Assembly: GCF_032854445.1 (NCBI RefSeq)
Contig: NC_088302.1
Location: 20,967,788-21,031,787 of the forward strand
Origin: Liolophura sinensis
Lineage: Eukaryota > Mollusca > Polyplacophora > Chitonida > Chitonidae
DNA length: 64,000 bases
Direction: 5' to 3'
Position numbers and translations under genes: made by a program. Shown piece after piece: positions 22,997-42,456 of the stretch (the first letter of the stretch is position 1; the number at the start of each line of letters is the position of its first letter). The notes under the pieces were generated by a model. That model had not been told where the DNA came from, did no database searches, and worked only from the letters and a program-made list of their open reading frames with translations.

Positions 22997-23199
22997 TTTA
23001 AGGAAGTAAAATGATCCAACTGACTGGTGAAAATACTGGTTCCGAGAGCAGATTCCACTGGGCCACTTTTTACTTCAATCAAAGTTTGAAATGTGATTTA
23101 AGTGCTTATATTCTACTGTATGAGTTATAATTAAAAAGTGTTATGTTAAAACAAACATATCAAAATTGGAATCACTCGGGCCGTGAACTGTGCATTTTA

Positions 23200-23351
23200 T
23201 TTATTTATGTATTTATTTATTTATTTATTTGATTGGTGTTTTTGCGCCGTACTCAAGAATATTTCACTTATACGACGGTGGCCAGCACTATTGTGGGAGG
23301 AAACCGAACAGAACCGGGGGACCCACGACCATCCGCAGATTGCTGCAGACC
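23200..23351 (-). mobile_element. SINE family 1, 5'-truncated
   Basis: Minus-strand family 1 element lacking its head, bounded by perfect 13-bp duplications ACTGTGCATTTTA at 23187-23199 and 23352-23364. It lies directly beside the foldback element that begins near 23366. Confidence 0.9.
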
Positions 23352-23365
23352 ACTGTGCATTTTAA

Positions 23366-24180
23366 GGTCTAGTCTATTTCTTTTAGCCATTCGCCCATAT
23401 TCAGCTGTCTGTAAAATTAGTCCTGCTCGCTACCAAAATTGCCTTTAGCCAGTGACACGTAACAACTTAAGCTCACATGCTGAGCGTCCATATCATTACA
23501 ATGAAAATGCAGTTAGAATACTTTTTCTGAAGTAATATGTTTAATCCTAAAAGCTTAGTTTCGACACAAAGAACTCATTGCCTCGGGTGATAACATAATT
23601 ATTCAAAAGCAGGCTGCAGGGTGAACAATGGGCTTGGAGAGTAATTTGTTTGAGAGCAACACAGCCTACACCCCTGTCTCTGCGAATAGACGATATCGCT
23701 TTAATTTCCTTACACCCATCTATATCCATACTGCCGTGAGATCCTGTACTACAAGAGACAGAATAAAATTCATTTATTACGATTATATTATACTTAAACG
23801 TGTAAAAAAATTTCAAACATGATAGTGTCAGTAACAGGGCTTACAGTTAAACCGATAGCAGTTTAGGTAAGTGGTGTCGTCCTCTGTCAAAACATGTTGA
23901 ACTCCGCTCAGTATCCAGCAAACCACTGTTTCTGTAATAATTATGAGGTCACCCGAGGCAATGGGTTCTTGCCGTCGAAATCGACCTTTGCAGTTTAACT
24001 TTATGAACTAGAAAAATGTTCTAACTTTATTTTCCTTGAAAGAACATAAACTTTCAGCATATCCATGTGTAGAGCTTGTGTTGTTACGTGTCACTGACTA
24101 AAGGCAATTTTGGTAGCGAATATGACTGATTTCACAGAGAGCTGAACATGGGCGACTGGATAAAAGAAATATGCTATAGG
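23366..24180. mobile_element. Foldback/MITE-like element with about 240-bp inverted arms
   Basis: Left arm about 23366-23603 and right arm about 23936-24180 are reverse complements with scattered changes. The best parts are GCTACCAAAATTGCCTTTAG (left, near 23430) and the arm-end pair CATAATTATT (23594-23603) / AATAATTATG (23936-23945). The middle, about 332 bp, has no coding capacity. This is typical of non-autonomous DNA transposons, but the exact ends and target duplication are unclear and an inverted duplication of ordinary sequence is possible. Confidence 0.75.
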
Positions 24181-24329
24181 ACTGACTTAAGTAAAAAAAA
24201 AATGGCTTTGTGTACTCGCACCCAAAACCATTTTCTCAGCAAGAATATGCTCTTTTAAATAGCTAATATTTATCAAAATGTCACTTCGTATTAGGTTCGT
24301 ATAATGAATAACGTGGTAGCACCATTATA

Positions 24330-24720
24330 TTGAAAAGATCTATATCACAAAATGTGCCAGCCCATATTCGAGTAAGATTCTCTTTTGAGATCCGAATAAA
24401 GCGCTAATATCATATTCAAGTGAACTTTTTATTTCAATATGAATAAAGAATAACGCCATAGAGCGCCATGGATATTCGAGTATACAACTCATTTGACGTA
24501 AAAGAACAAAAACGTACTGACACCATGCGTATTCGAATAGACCACTCATCTGAAGTCCGAATAAAGAAATAAACATGTTAGAATGACATCTGAGTAAGCT
24601 TGTTATCTGAGAAGCTTACGCCCAATATGAAAAGTTATTTGAGATCTGAATACCGAGTGTGATGCTAGCACGATATTCAGTATTCGAATATCAAATGTAA
24701 TTTTATCTTCCTTTTTGCCA
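24330..24720. repeat. Degraded tandem repeat with about 60-bp period
   Basis: The words TATTCGA(G/A)TA and (C/A)(C/T)GAATAAAG alternate through the region. The minus-strand open frame 24340-24576 shows the same periodicity, with LFEY, ILEY, SLEY and LLEY about 17-20 residues apart. It is interpreted as an old minisatellite, not a gene. Confidence 0.5.
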
Positions 24721-24780
24721 GCACGTTATTAGAGACCCCAAGAGCGAGATGTGCTTCTAGCACGATATTTAGTTCTTATA

Positions 24781-24870
24781 TTTATTTATTTATTTGATTG
24801 GTGATTTACATCGTACTCAAGAATATTTCACTTATACGACGGCGGCAAGCATTATGGAGGGAAATATCGT
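24781..24870 (-). mobile_element. SINE family 1, 3' fragment with target duplication
   Basis: A severely 5'-truncated minus-strand copy between 8-bp duplications TTCTTATA at 24773-24780 and 24871-24878. Confidence 0.75.
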
Positions 24871-25768
24871 TTCTTATAGAAAAACGAATACTGAATATTG
24901 TGGTAAATATTGGTCGCCGAAAAAACACTTTCTTGAAATTCTTACTCCCAAATAAATCTAGACTATGGACGTACTGGCTAAAAAATTTCTTCCATCGAGA
25001 CTATTCTCGTGCTGATTTCTCTTCTTTAATGGCGGACGTCAGATTGCCATCTCAAGTCAATAATTCCAACGCCTGGACGATAGAAGAGGGTTTGCCGGTG
25101 GAAATTTTATCATATTTTAATCTATTGTGGGGTCAAAGTATATCAAACCTCAGGATGGACTCGAGTTATAAAGGTATGTGAAATGTTCCTGCTGGGCAAC
25201 ATAGGGGCACGAGAAGGACTGTTCTAAGTATGACATGGCCTGATGGGCTAAATGCAATGTGGCAGGAAGAAAAACACATGATGATTGTCTAAAATAATTC
25301 TTTATTCTCCTGTATAAATCGAAAACATAAGTATCATAAAGAACGTAGCATACTTATTGTTTTAGATACAAAGTATGCATACAGTCAAATTATTTTTTTT
25401 TTTCAGATTGTAAAAGAGGATATTGCAAAACTGAAAAAGGGAAACACTGGCTCAAGTTTTTTTTCATAGCCCGAAAATGCTGAGGGTTTTTTAAATAAAT
25501 AATACCTAAAACTAATGTCATTATTAGAACCTTAGTGTAAATGGCAATTTCTGGAGACATCAAGTCTTATAACTCAGTAAAGACGTATTGGTAAATGACC
25601 GAAAATAAGGTGAAGGATGAACACTATTTATATCATTTTTTAATTCAATAACGAAGGATTCATTAGCAAACCCTTCTAACCTAAAAAAATTCCCATTTTA
25701 AAAACTTTTAGTTAAATTCATGTCCATCAGTCGTTTGCAGGTGGTCGTTTCCGATTGGTCAATTCTGT

Positions 25769-28367
<2,599 letters not shown>

Positions 28368-28450
28368 GGTGACAGGTGGTTGGTTGAACCGGTTGGTTAA
28401 GGATGAAAGGGAAAGGAAATCGTTTGATGCCTTTAGCCATGCTTGCCTCT

Positions 28451-28488
28451 CTTTTATACCCCATTACTGTCGAACAACTCTTGGTAAC
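28451..28488 (-). promoter_or_regulatory. Gene 4 core promoter
   Basis: Minus-strand TATAAAAG at 28451-28458, about 84 bp before the ATG, preceded by GTTACCAAGAGTTGT at 28474-28488, a partial X-box-like motif at the same spacing as in genes 2, 3 and 5. Confidence 0.6.
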
Positions 28489-29222
28489 GATCTAATAGCG
28501 CGGCGAAACGTAGTCCACAGGTCTGTTTTAACCAATGATACGATTATTACAGCTAGGGGACTACTTTGCGGAGTAATAGGTACATAGAGAACGTCCGCTC
28601 TTGCCAGAGCTTGTCATAACGTGCTATAATCAATGTATTAACAAATGCTGTCAATGGGCGGTCTAGAACAGTTGAATAACAGATTAGATTAGTGCTGTTT
28701 GTAGCACCAGTAAGTACAAAAAACACACAATCTCAAGTCACACCATAATTCGAAGTTTTGTTCTTTTTATGGGTATTAAAAAACATATACCTTCAAGGGT
28801 TTGAATGAAGTTGACCTCAATCTTCCCAGCATGAATATTTTCTATTCAAATCAGGATAAAAAATCTGATATACTCCAATACTCTATTAAGAACGGTCAGT
28901 CTGCACTCTGTCTAAGTGAATACAATCCAAGTAACAATTTATTCTTGTAAGTACACACTTACTGAGAAAGACAAAACAATAAAATCTAAATATGGATGGG
29001 GTGGTGGACCAGGCTAAACCATACCACGTACAATGCCGAAATTTAGCATGTGAACGTAATATAATACACAAATATTTGCTAAAATACGTATTTTTTTATA
29101 TTAGCGGAGGAGGAGACACTGTCCCCTTTTTAACTAGAGACATAAATATAATCGTAATTGATGAGGCTTTCTCACATTTTGTGTTACAAGTATAATAGAA
29201 TCAATTTAAATACACTTGGTCT

Positions 29223-29366
29223 ACGATGATGCAATTTCTTAACATATAGAGTCCTTAGTTCCTTATAAGCAGGACGAATCAAAACAAAATTGATCCCACA
29301 CTCTTCTACTTTAACACGCCTTGCTTCTCTGAGTGGTACATTTTCAAATGTTCCTCTTTCTATTTG
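29223..29366 (-). pseudogene. Degraded LINE reverse-transcriptase C-terminal fragment
   Basis: The minus-strand frame around these positions reads LQIERGTFENVPL, then ECGINFVLIRPAYKELRTLY. This resembles the region after the RT domain in many invertebrate non-LTR elements: an IETGR(Y/F)xNxPL block, then Cys-containing ExxHFxLxCPxYxxLR. Here the usual Cys residues are replaced and no RT core lies upstream, so it is a dead remnant. Recognition is by motif memory only. Confidence 0.45.
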
Positions 29367-30050
29367 TAATATATGGAAGGAATTTTTTAATTTTTGCCAT
29401 AAGATGTCTAAATTTAAATGGAATATTTTTACACAGGTAGAATTAAAGTGCGTAACTGTCAAGTAAATGCCTATACAGTAGACTTTTGGACATACCTTAT
29501 AAATCACTGTGAACCTCTTGTATATTGTGATCTTTAGCCGATTGACTAAACAGTTGTAGTGAGAGTGATCGACATTTTCGACATATTGTTGCTCCCATAA
29601 ATACTTAAAACCGTGTATTTTTAGTTCTAATTAGGGGTTCAAACCTATCAGGCTTAACTCCCTATTAACATCGATAGGACTATTATTATTATCAGCAATT
29701 TTGTGCTACATTTTCTGAGAAAATGACAAATGGTACATTCTAGAAACTTTAGTATGTTTTAGGAAAGGATCTAAAGCTGTGCTTTTTAAGTTTTGGAAAT
29801 ATTTGGTCGCGTGGCTTGGTAGGGGGGGGCATATCGGATTTTGTTAGAAACCCCCAAAATCTAGTCTTCAGAACGAGTGATGCGAATGAGCCGAAGTTGA
29901 AACTGCCGTTGCACAAAGCCTAGGCATGTTCAATTTGTTCATGAGGATGTTTCTCGGTAGAAAATTGTATAAGCTTACTATTGGGTGAAAATGTCTCGTG
30001 ACAAAAATATTCCCTTTTTTTGCTAATAATTTCTACATTTCTCCACATGA

Positions 30051-30410
30051 AGTCAAAATTTAGAAACTGTTTACGATGCATAGCTTTTGATACTGGAAGT
30101 TGAAATTTAGACACTGTCATACGCATGTGTACAATGTACGAGTTAAGTCATACCAATGTGGTAGTGATACACATGCGCATCAGTGGTGTCTGGCATGCTC
30201 AAGACAGAACATATGCATGTTAAACCTGATGTTATGGTGCTGTGTAATCCCTCGTATCGAGCTGTCATAATTGACCATCCGATTAACATACAAGTAAACA
30301 AACACATAACAGACCCCTTGGTCCTAAGATAACATTGATTAGGGGGATAATTTCAATTCTCAAAGCCCAAAAATAAGTTTTAAAATTTTATTTCAAATTT
30401 TGACATGTCA
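30051..30410 (+). repeat. MITE-like repeat, longer copy
   Basis: Begins AGTCAAAATTTAGAAACTG and ends TTTCAAATTTTGACATGTCA, which are near-complementary ends. Internal words such as CCCAAAAATAAG and GGCCCCTG just beyond the end are shared with 46891-47086 in the 3' flank of gene 7. Strand is arbitrary. Confidence 0.55.
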
Positions 30411-31461
30411 GAAATGGCCTCGTAGAAATGGCCTCGTGGAATCGGCCCCTGAGCACGAATCCTTTCTTTTTTTCCCTGCGATGTATACTTTTGTCGCAAA
30501 TTGCCATCAAATAGCAAAAAAAGCGCAATTACCCTCATGGCAGAAAACTGTTACAGCTGTAAAACTGAAAATCGCTGTGTAAAAAGGGCTATCTATGTAC
30601 TGTGTGTGAAACTACCTCAGCTGTGTTCAAAACCAGAGGATATGCAAGCCATGACTTGTCCAAAAGCCGACAAATGCTTTGGCAACAAACTTTTTGTATG
30701 TTAGATATTGGCTGTCTTGCATTAAATAGGTGTTACCGTGAATTAGAATGGATAGTTGTTAAGCTATGTTATAACGTAAAGTGTGGAAACTATAGCGAAA
30801 TCATACGTGAATCCTGGTTGAGAGCGCGTGTTGTCCTCTAGCTATCCTTAACATTAACGTGATCTGCGTGGTGGAAGTATAAGGGTGAACATTTGTTAGA
30901 TATGTATTTTATTGATTGATGCATAACTGCGTGCTGAAAAAAATTTTCAGGAAGCTACAGTGTCTAATGCAAAACAGATATTTCTGTGCAACTGGAGCAG
31001 GCAACCATTCTTTGATTTTATGACCTATACGTTGTCTCAGTGTATGTTTGGAGCCGTATAAGTCGCATGCTTGTCATACAACAGGAAAGGAAGAGCAAAA
31101 CAGGAATGAAAGTAGAAGTAGCCTCACGAGCGTGTCAACAGCTGTCATTCTCAACCATAGTCAGCTTCGCTTCTTGAGATGAACAGTGTCTTGTACTGGG
31201 ACCGTATCCTCGCTTTACCATACCAGGTCTTTTCTTCCAACGGGACATTTCGTTGAGAATTTATTTGTTTTTTGTTTTCAACGCCTGGATGATAGTTAGC
31301 TCACCGGTGGAAGTTTTACCATCTTTTAAACTCGAATAGCTTGTGGATTCCAAACTCCAAGTATGCAAAATCTTTCGACGGACTCGAGTCATAAAGGTAT
31401 ATGAGATGTTCCTGCTGGGGAGCATACGGGCACGAGAACGATTATAAGTACTAAGTCAGTA

Positions 31462-31731
31462 AGGGGCCTCCGTGGCTCAGTTGGTCAGCGCGCTAGCGCA
31501 GCGTAATGACTCAGTAGTCTCCCACCAATGCGGCCGCAGTGAGTTCAAGTCCAGCTCATGCTGGCTTCCTCTCCGGCCGTACGTGGGAATGTCTTCCAGC
31601 AACCTGCGGATGGTCTTGGATTTGCCCCGGGCTCTGCCCGGTTTCCACCCACCATAATGCTGGCCGCCTACGTATAAGTGAAATATTCTTGAGTACGGCA
31701 TAAAATACCAATCAAATAAATAAATAAACTG
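31462..31731 (+). mobile_element. SINE family 1, full length, downstream of gene 5
   Basis: Complete element: GGGGCCTCCGTGGCTCAG head, B box GAGTTCAAGTCC, family body, AAATAAATAAAT tail. Duplications AGTCAGTA lie at 31454-31461 and 31732-31739. The matching position downstream of gene 4 (near 25230) has no element. Confidence 0.93.
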
Positions 31732-31909
31732 AGTCAGTAGGACATGACTTGATGGGCTAAATGCAATTTGGCAGGAGGAAAAAAACACATGATGATTGGC
31801 TAAAATAATTCGTTATTCTGATGTTTAATTCGAAAAAATAAGTATCATGAAAAATGTAACATGTTTATTGTTTCAGATACAAAGTATGCACAGTCAAATT
31901 TTTGGTTCA

Positions 31910-32287
31910 GATTGTAGAAGAGGATATTGCAAAACTCAAAAAGGAACCAATGGCTCCAGTTTTTTCAAAGCCCTAATATGCTGAGGGTTTTTTAAATAAA
32001 TAATACCTAAAAGTAATGTCATTATTAGAACCTTAGTGTAAATGGCAATTTCTAGAGGCATCAAGTCTATAACTCAGTAATGACGTCAAATTATGTTTGT
32101 GTCAAAGTTACAGAGAAGGATATTTCAAAACCGAAAAAGGGAAATAATGTTTCCAGTTGTTTTCATAGGCCAAAAATGCTGGGGTTTCTTTTAATAAATA
32201 ATACCAAGAAGTAACGTTACTTTTAAAACCGTTGTATGAAGGGCAATTTCTGGGGGTATCATAATTTTTTATAACTCAGTAATGACC
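31910..32287. repeat. Tandem duplication downstream of gene 5
   Basis: Two units of about 180 bp, roughly 31910-32086 and 32111-32287, share GGATATT(G/T)CAAAAC, AAATAAATAATACC, GGCAATTTCT and ATAACTCAGTAATGAC. The gene 4 flank has one copy, about 25405-25580. Confidence 0.8.
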
Positions 32288-32469
32288 TACTGGCAAATGG
32301 CCGAAAGTAAGTTTAAGGATGAACACCATCTATATGAAAAATTAAATTAAATAACGAAGGATTCATTAGCAAATCTTTTTAACTTAAAAAGTCCCCATTT
32401 TAAAACGCTTTGTTAAATTCATGTCCATTAGTCGCTTCCAGGTAGTCTTTTCCGATTGGTCAATTCTGT

Positions 32470-34673
<2,204 letters not shown>

Positions 34674-34756
34674 GGTGATAGGTGGTTTGTTGAACCGGCT
34701 GGTTAAGGGTGAAAAGGAAAGGAAATTGTTTGATAACTTCAGCTATACTGGCTACC

Positions 34757-34794
34757 CTTTTATACCACATTACTGTTGAACTACTCTTAGCAAC
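34757..34794 (-). promoter_or_regulatory. Gene 5 core promoter
   Basis: Minus-strand TATAAAAG at 34757-34764, about 84 bp before the ATG, with GTTGCTAAGAGTAGT at 34780-34794, a partial X-box-like motif. Confidence 0.6.
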
Positions 34795-35259
34795 GAACGA
34801 ATGCCGCGACGAAAAGTAGTCCACAGGGTCTGCATAAACCAATGACACAGTTATTGGTGCCGGAATACTTCTTTGCGGAGTAATACCCCCATAAAACAAC
34901 GTTCGCCCTTAACAGAGCTTGTCAAAACCTGCTGTAATCAATGTATTATCAAATGACGTCAACGGGCGTTCGAGAAAAGCTGAATAACATCATAGACTAG
35001 CGCTGTTTGTATTACCATCAGGCTCCATCTTTGAAGCACCAGCGAGTAAAACATGGAATTTATAATAAACAAACAAACAAACTGAATTTGCCCCATAGTT
35101 TTCTGCAATCAGTCGGCATTAAAAGCAAATAGCCTGCGGCGTTTGAATAACGTATTGATCTCTCTTCCCAGCATGAATTTTTCCATTCAAATCAGGAATA
35201 TAACCCGATTATCGACCAATACTCTATTAACACTGGTAAATCCGCACTCGAGTGGGTAT

Positions 35260-36030
35260 AAGCTATAGATGTATGTGAAAAGTGTAATTTTAACCGCTTT
35301 ATTTTCCACTGAATATATTTTATATTCGATTTATAAATGATAAAATTTCTGTACAAAGAATATAGAACAAACTTTATTGTTATCAAGATAACCCACCATG
35401 TGTGTTAGAGTATTTATTTGTCTTAAATTAGCCAAATATATTTACATACTGTTTTGCTCGGTTTGGGTTCACGAATAAATTATAATTTGAACATGGTGCT
35501 ATATTCATAACAAGTTCAACAAATACTCCCATGGCTACATGTATTTCTAAATTCAACCCCAAATGAGGTGGAAACATATTCGGGATTTGTTGGGATAATT
35601 TAAACAGAAATGAAATATGTATGAGGGTCGAACTTTAACCCAAAAGAGAATAAATCCTGGAGAGTTCACATGGTCACCATCCACTCATTTCCTTTAACCC
35701 CACACCTTATAAGTTAAAGACCTCTCTCCCCAACCCAACATCGAGAGAATAGAGGGATCGTCTCCATAAACTGAATCCTATTTGATGTAAGTTAATAGCA
35801 AAAACTCTGTGGGTAAAATTATAGCTTTTATTTATTTTATTTTTTTACTTATGCTATCACCAAAGCCATACTTTTCACCGAAATGATCTGTACAAAATGT
35901 CATTTGAAACTCCCACATTTATTAAAATCATTTAAAAACGTTATTTCGTGTCTGTTCCACAAAACTTTAAAGTACCGTAAAGGAAAAAAAAGTAATTTTA
36001 CTTTCAGGAAGGTGCGTCAGTTACATTCCC
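35260..36030. other. Spacer between divergent genes 5 and 6
   Basis: AT-rich, no gene or recognised repeat. From about 36030 the sequence becomes homologous to the upstream region of gene 7. Confidence 0.5.
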
Positions 36031-36380
36031 AGTAAATATGTTTTGTGTATTTAGATATGTACATGGAATAAAAGCTACTCATGGCGTTACACCATATCGG
36101 AAATATTACAGCTACATCGTTACTGCGGACCATTCAAAATGCGCCACCAACAAACGGTATGCCGTGTATTGCCCAATATGCTTATGTAATATGAATAATA
36201 TGCCAGCACTCCAGCAGCTCCATGCTGTGACTTAACGGATTAGGGTTTAATGTAATTACTTGTTATACATTACCTCTCCTATACCACCCAGCCTAACACC
36301 CCGCTACCCCCATGGAGTTATACAGTAGATTAGTTACACTGGGTTGGCGATGGTAAGTTGGGGCTTCTCCCTAACACAGT

Positions 36381-36436
36381 GTTGCTACGGCCACAAGTTT
36401 CTATGTATTTCTCACGTGGGTGCATACGTATAAATA
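36381..36436 (+). promoter_or_regulatory. Gene 6 core promoter
   Basis: TATAAATA at 36429-36436, 91 bp before the ATG. GTTGCTACGGCCAC at 36381-36394 fits RYYNYY-N2-RRNRAC with one mismatch. A further X-box-like GGCGATGGTAAG occurs near 36347. Confidence 0.6.
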
Positions 36437-36526
36437 CAGCCAACAAACCCATGTGAAAGTATCACTTCGAGCCAGTGTCTCCAAAGCAATCAACCGCACC
36501 GTTTGAGTTCATTTCTTCCAATCACC

Positions 36527-39246
<2,720 letters not shown>

Positions 39247-39702
39247 ACAAAACTAACCAATGGGAAATTACCTGGAAACGATCTACTGGCAACGACTAAA
39301 GGACATGACTTGAACGAAACGTTTTAACAAAGAAACTGATTTGTTATATGTTAGAATATTTCGTTAATGCAAGAATACATGAGCATAATTGGCAGTTGAA
39401 TCATTTGTCATTATTTATCAATTTTATACAGTGGGTTCAGCTAGTGAACAAATGTTTATAATAGTTCGCTACCTCCAGAAATAGTATTATAAGTTAAACT
39501 GCATTTCTGAGAAAAAATGTTATTTTTGGTACCGGTAAGAATCTGTTGCATTTTTAGATCATTTTCGTTTAAAAAAAAGCATCTGGAACAATTATTTTTG
39601 CTTTCAATTTTCGCCATTTTCTAACTTTTACATCAAAGATATCTCAAAGCATATAAACATTGTAACTTCATTTGTTTCTAAAAGCATTAATTTGAACGGC
39701 AG

Positions 39703-39708
39703 AATAAA
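39703..39708 (+). promoter_or_regulatory. Candidate poly(A) signal, gene 6
   Basis: AATAAA 456 nt past the stop, at a position corresponding to the AATAAA after gene 7. Confidence 0.5.
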
Positions 39709-39719
39709 AAATATTTTAT

Positions 39720-41430
39720 TCGATTATATCTGGTGTTTTATCGTTTCACATTTTATTTTTTTCTTTACAACGCCATTTTCATACTGAGCATGACCATTCA
39801 GGACATATTTGAGACGACCAGATAGCAAATGACAACACGCGCTGCGTTTGCTTGATGCCCGTACGTCAAGGTGGCGTAAACATTGCGTCCAACACCTGTC
39901 GTGCTGGTTGCCAATGGTAGTAACGTAAATCTCGTGCTTCGTGAATCTTGCCTCCGATTTTCCTCTTGAATGTTAAATTTGGTGTGTGTGGGGGGGGGGG
40001 GAGGGGGGGCAGTGCGTAGGACCGATCAGCCTTTCAACTTTTTGACGTAACTGGGAGATATTCGGTATATTTGCCTGTAACTGGACGTTTCGGCGGCAAA
40101 TGGCTTTCAAGATCGATATGATTAAATTATCAAGAGAACTTGTATGGTTTGATTTCTTCCCCATCTTAGCTTGAATGTGGTGAGTTGTGTTGTACTTACA
40201 TTAAAACAGAAAACGAGAATCGAGAAAAAAACCCATCGCACTTTTAACTATATGATAAACCTACTGACGTAAAGCTGCAGCCAGACAAACTATATGGCTG
40301 GCAAAACGCCTGTACTCACGTGCAACATGGTTTCCCTGAAACTGTAAGCACAAAACCGAAAAATCGGTGTAAGGAGCAAATATATATGTTTTTTCGCACC
40401 CATGTACAAATATCTTTATATTTTACTGACTATATAAATGCCGACATAGTTTGTTCTACATCGAAATTTAGTCAACAGAAAATATAACGCTGCTATTCGG
40501 GAAGTGCGATCAAATATCGACCGGTAATGGCAAAGTCTTTCAACATCTGGCTTAGTTCCCGCGTGATGTGTGACGATTTCAATCCACGTCATAAGCTGTT
40601 ACTGCAAAAACTAGTGTGTCAAGCTTATTCCATCAAACGCCGTCACTCCAAGTTTCCTAAGTTTTACAATGAGTATAATTCTCTTATAAGTAAATATGGA
40701 CAGAGCGTCCAGAATCTCTGGCGTTCTGCTTCATAACTGTGTCTAATTCCGCTGAACCCGGACTAGGCGATGTATATTCATCGATTTGAATTAGCTCGCT
40801 GCGTTGGATATATGAACAGTTGTAATCAAAGCGCAAGTGAAATACATATTTTGTCACCAACAACCGATGTTCTAGTATGAGGTACACGATTTGAATACTG
40901 AGTTGCCTAGAACATACCTCGGTCTTTCCAACATCGTTGCAAACTGATGACTGCCTCTCTTTGCGTGATTGCTTTTTTTTCGTACTTTATATACTTTCTT
41001 AGTTCTTTGGTGGTTTGTGTTTTACGTCGTGTTGGGAATAGGCCTTGCGATTATAGACCTTGAACGTCCGGATTGGTTGACGCCTGCGGAGGCCGGTATA
41101 CAAATGTCTGTTTCAACGCACAGATACAAGGTCTTGCTATGATCTCAACTTCGAACAGAGAAATCAATGACATTCTTCTTCATGCACCCAATGTTTTCGG
41201 AGTTTGATGTCAGTAAGCGTACTTAGTTGCCCGGGCAATCATTGGAGTTATTTGTGGACAATATACATGTACCCTATACATGTATATATGTAATCATGAT
41301 AAACTGATATTCTAGCACGGTACCTTGCGGCTTTCCAACATCATTGAAAACTTTTGACTGTTTAATTGCTGTAATCTACTTACCTCACACACCAACACAT
41401 TTAAACAATTGATTTATCTATATCGTGGCT
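39720..41430. other. Duplicated 3' flank and spacer of gene 6
   Basis: No gene recognised. 39780-40690 matches the flanks of genes 7 and 8 (words GACATATTTGAGAC and GCGTAAACAT). An open frame at 40527-40736 (69 codons) has no known motif and is not kept as an open frame in the paralogous flanks. A G-rich tract is at 39989-40009. Confidence 0.5.
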
Positions 41431-41433
41431 AAT

Positions 41434-41920
41434 TCTCTCCGGTCGTACTTGTTAAGGTCTGTCAGAAACCTGCGGATAGTCATTTCCCTCTGGGCTCTGC
41501 CCGGTTTTCTCCCACCATAATGCTGGCCGCCGTCATATGAGTGAAATATTCTTAAGTACGGCGTAAAACTCTAATCAGACAAAATAAATAAATAAATAAA
41601 TGTCTTCGTGTTGCTGGCTTCCTCCCCGGTCGTTCGTGGTAAGGTTTGCCAGCAACTTGCAGATAGTCGCGCTCCCCCCATGAACTCTGTCCAGTTTGCT
41701 CATATCATAATGCTGACCGCCGTCGTATGAGTGCGATATTTTTGAGTAGGCGTAAAACTCCAATCTGATAGAATAAATAAATAAATACAATCTTGTCTTT
41801 GCTGGCTTTCTCTACGGCTATACGTGTAAAGGTCTCGTGGTTTTCCCTCAGACTCTTTTTTCACCCATCGTTATTCTTGAGTTTGGTGTAAAACACAGAT
41901 CAAATAAATATATAAGTAAT
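41434..41920 (+). repeat. Three SINE family 1 3' halves in tandem
   Basis: Three head-to-tail pieces, about 41434-41601, 41602-41790 and 41795-41920. Each runs from the CTTCCTC/CGGTCGT or equivalent body region to a (G)GCGTAAAAC or GGTGTAAAAC end and an AAATAAAT tail. None has a tRNA-like head. The corresponding place in the gene 7-8 spacer lacks them. Confidence 0.8.
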
Positions 41921-42456
41921 TTGGTTAAAGTTACTTTCAGTTTGCGCGTTTTAATTATTTCATTTTTTTTTCTATTACTGTTTAACGCCATACTTATGTG
42001 GTCAGTGGTGGAAAATGACGTGTCATGGGTAAAACCTCTAACGTATGCCAAGTTGTTCACGCAAGTTTCTAATGTATGAAGTAAAGGTTAGCATGTCATA
42101 TACGTGAAAGACAAGTGGCCTTCAGAGGACATAAGACAATTTGCAATTCGAGACCTTATTGTCACAACGGACCGTAGAACAAGAGACGAAATCTCGAAAT
42201 TCAGTACACATGGCTAGGAATGATGGGGCAGCTCGTGTGTGTGCAAGCATTTGTTAGTTGAGCAACACAGCATAAGCAATGTCACGCAATCCCTTTCATT
42301 TTAGCCTACCTGTCTGTGTCCTATCCAGCATTTATATAGTTTATTATTGCATCGAGCCAAGGCTCATGAGCATAAAAACATGTAAAATATCACGGAGAGG
42401 AAAACATGTACAGACAACTGTCTATAAACATGTGATGTAGCATAGTTAGCAGTAAC

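Larger units (their letters stand above)
28920..31270. other. Spacer between the gene 4 and gene 5 blocks
   Basis: No intact gene. It contains a LINE remnant (29223-29366) and a MITE-like repeat (30051-30410). Short open frames at 30400-30841 have no recognised motif. Confidence 0.5.

Noticed and set aside
24798-25181. 127-codon open frame
   Set aside because: Its first part is a SINE tail and the rest is duplicated non-coding flank that is not kept open in the gene 5 copy.
34674-36526. Shared bidirectional promoter for genes 5 and 6
   Set aside because: Each gene has its own TATA box near its ATG, and the two belong to different promoter types about 1.7 kb apart.
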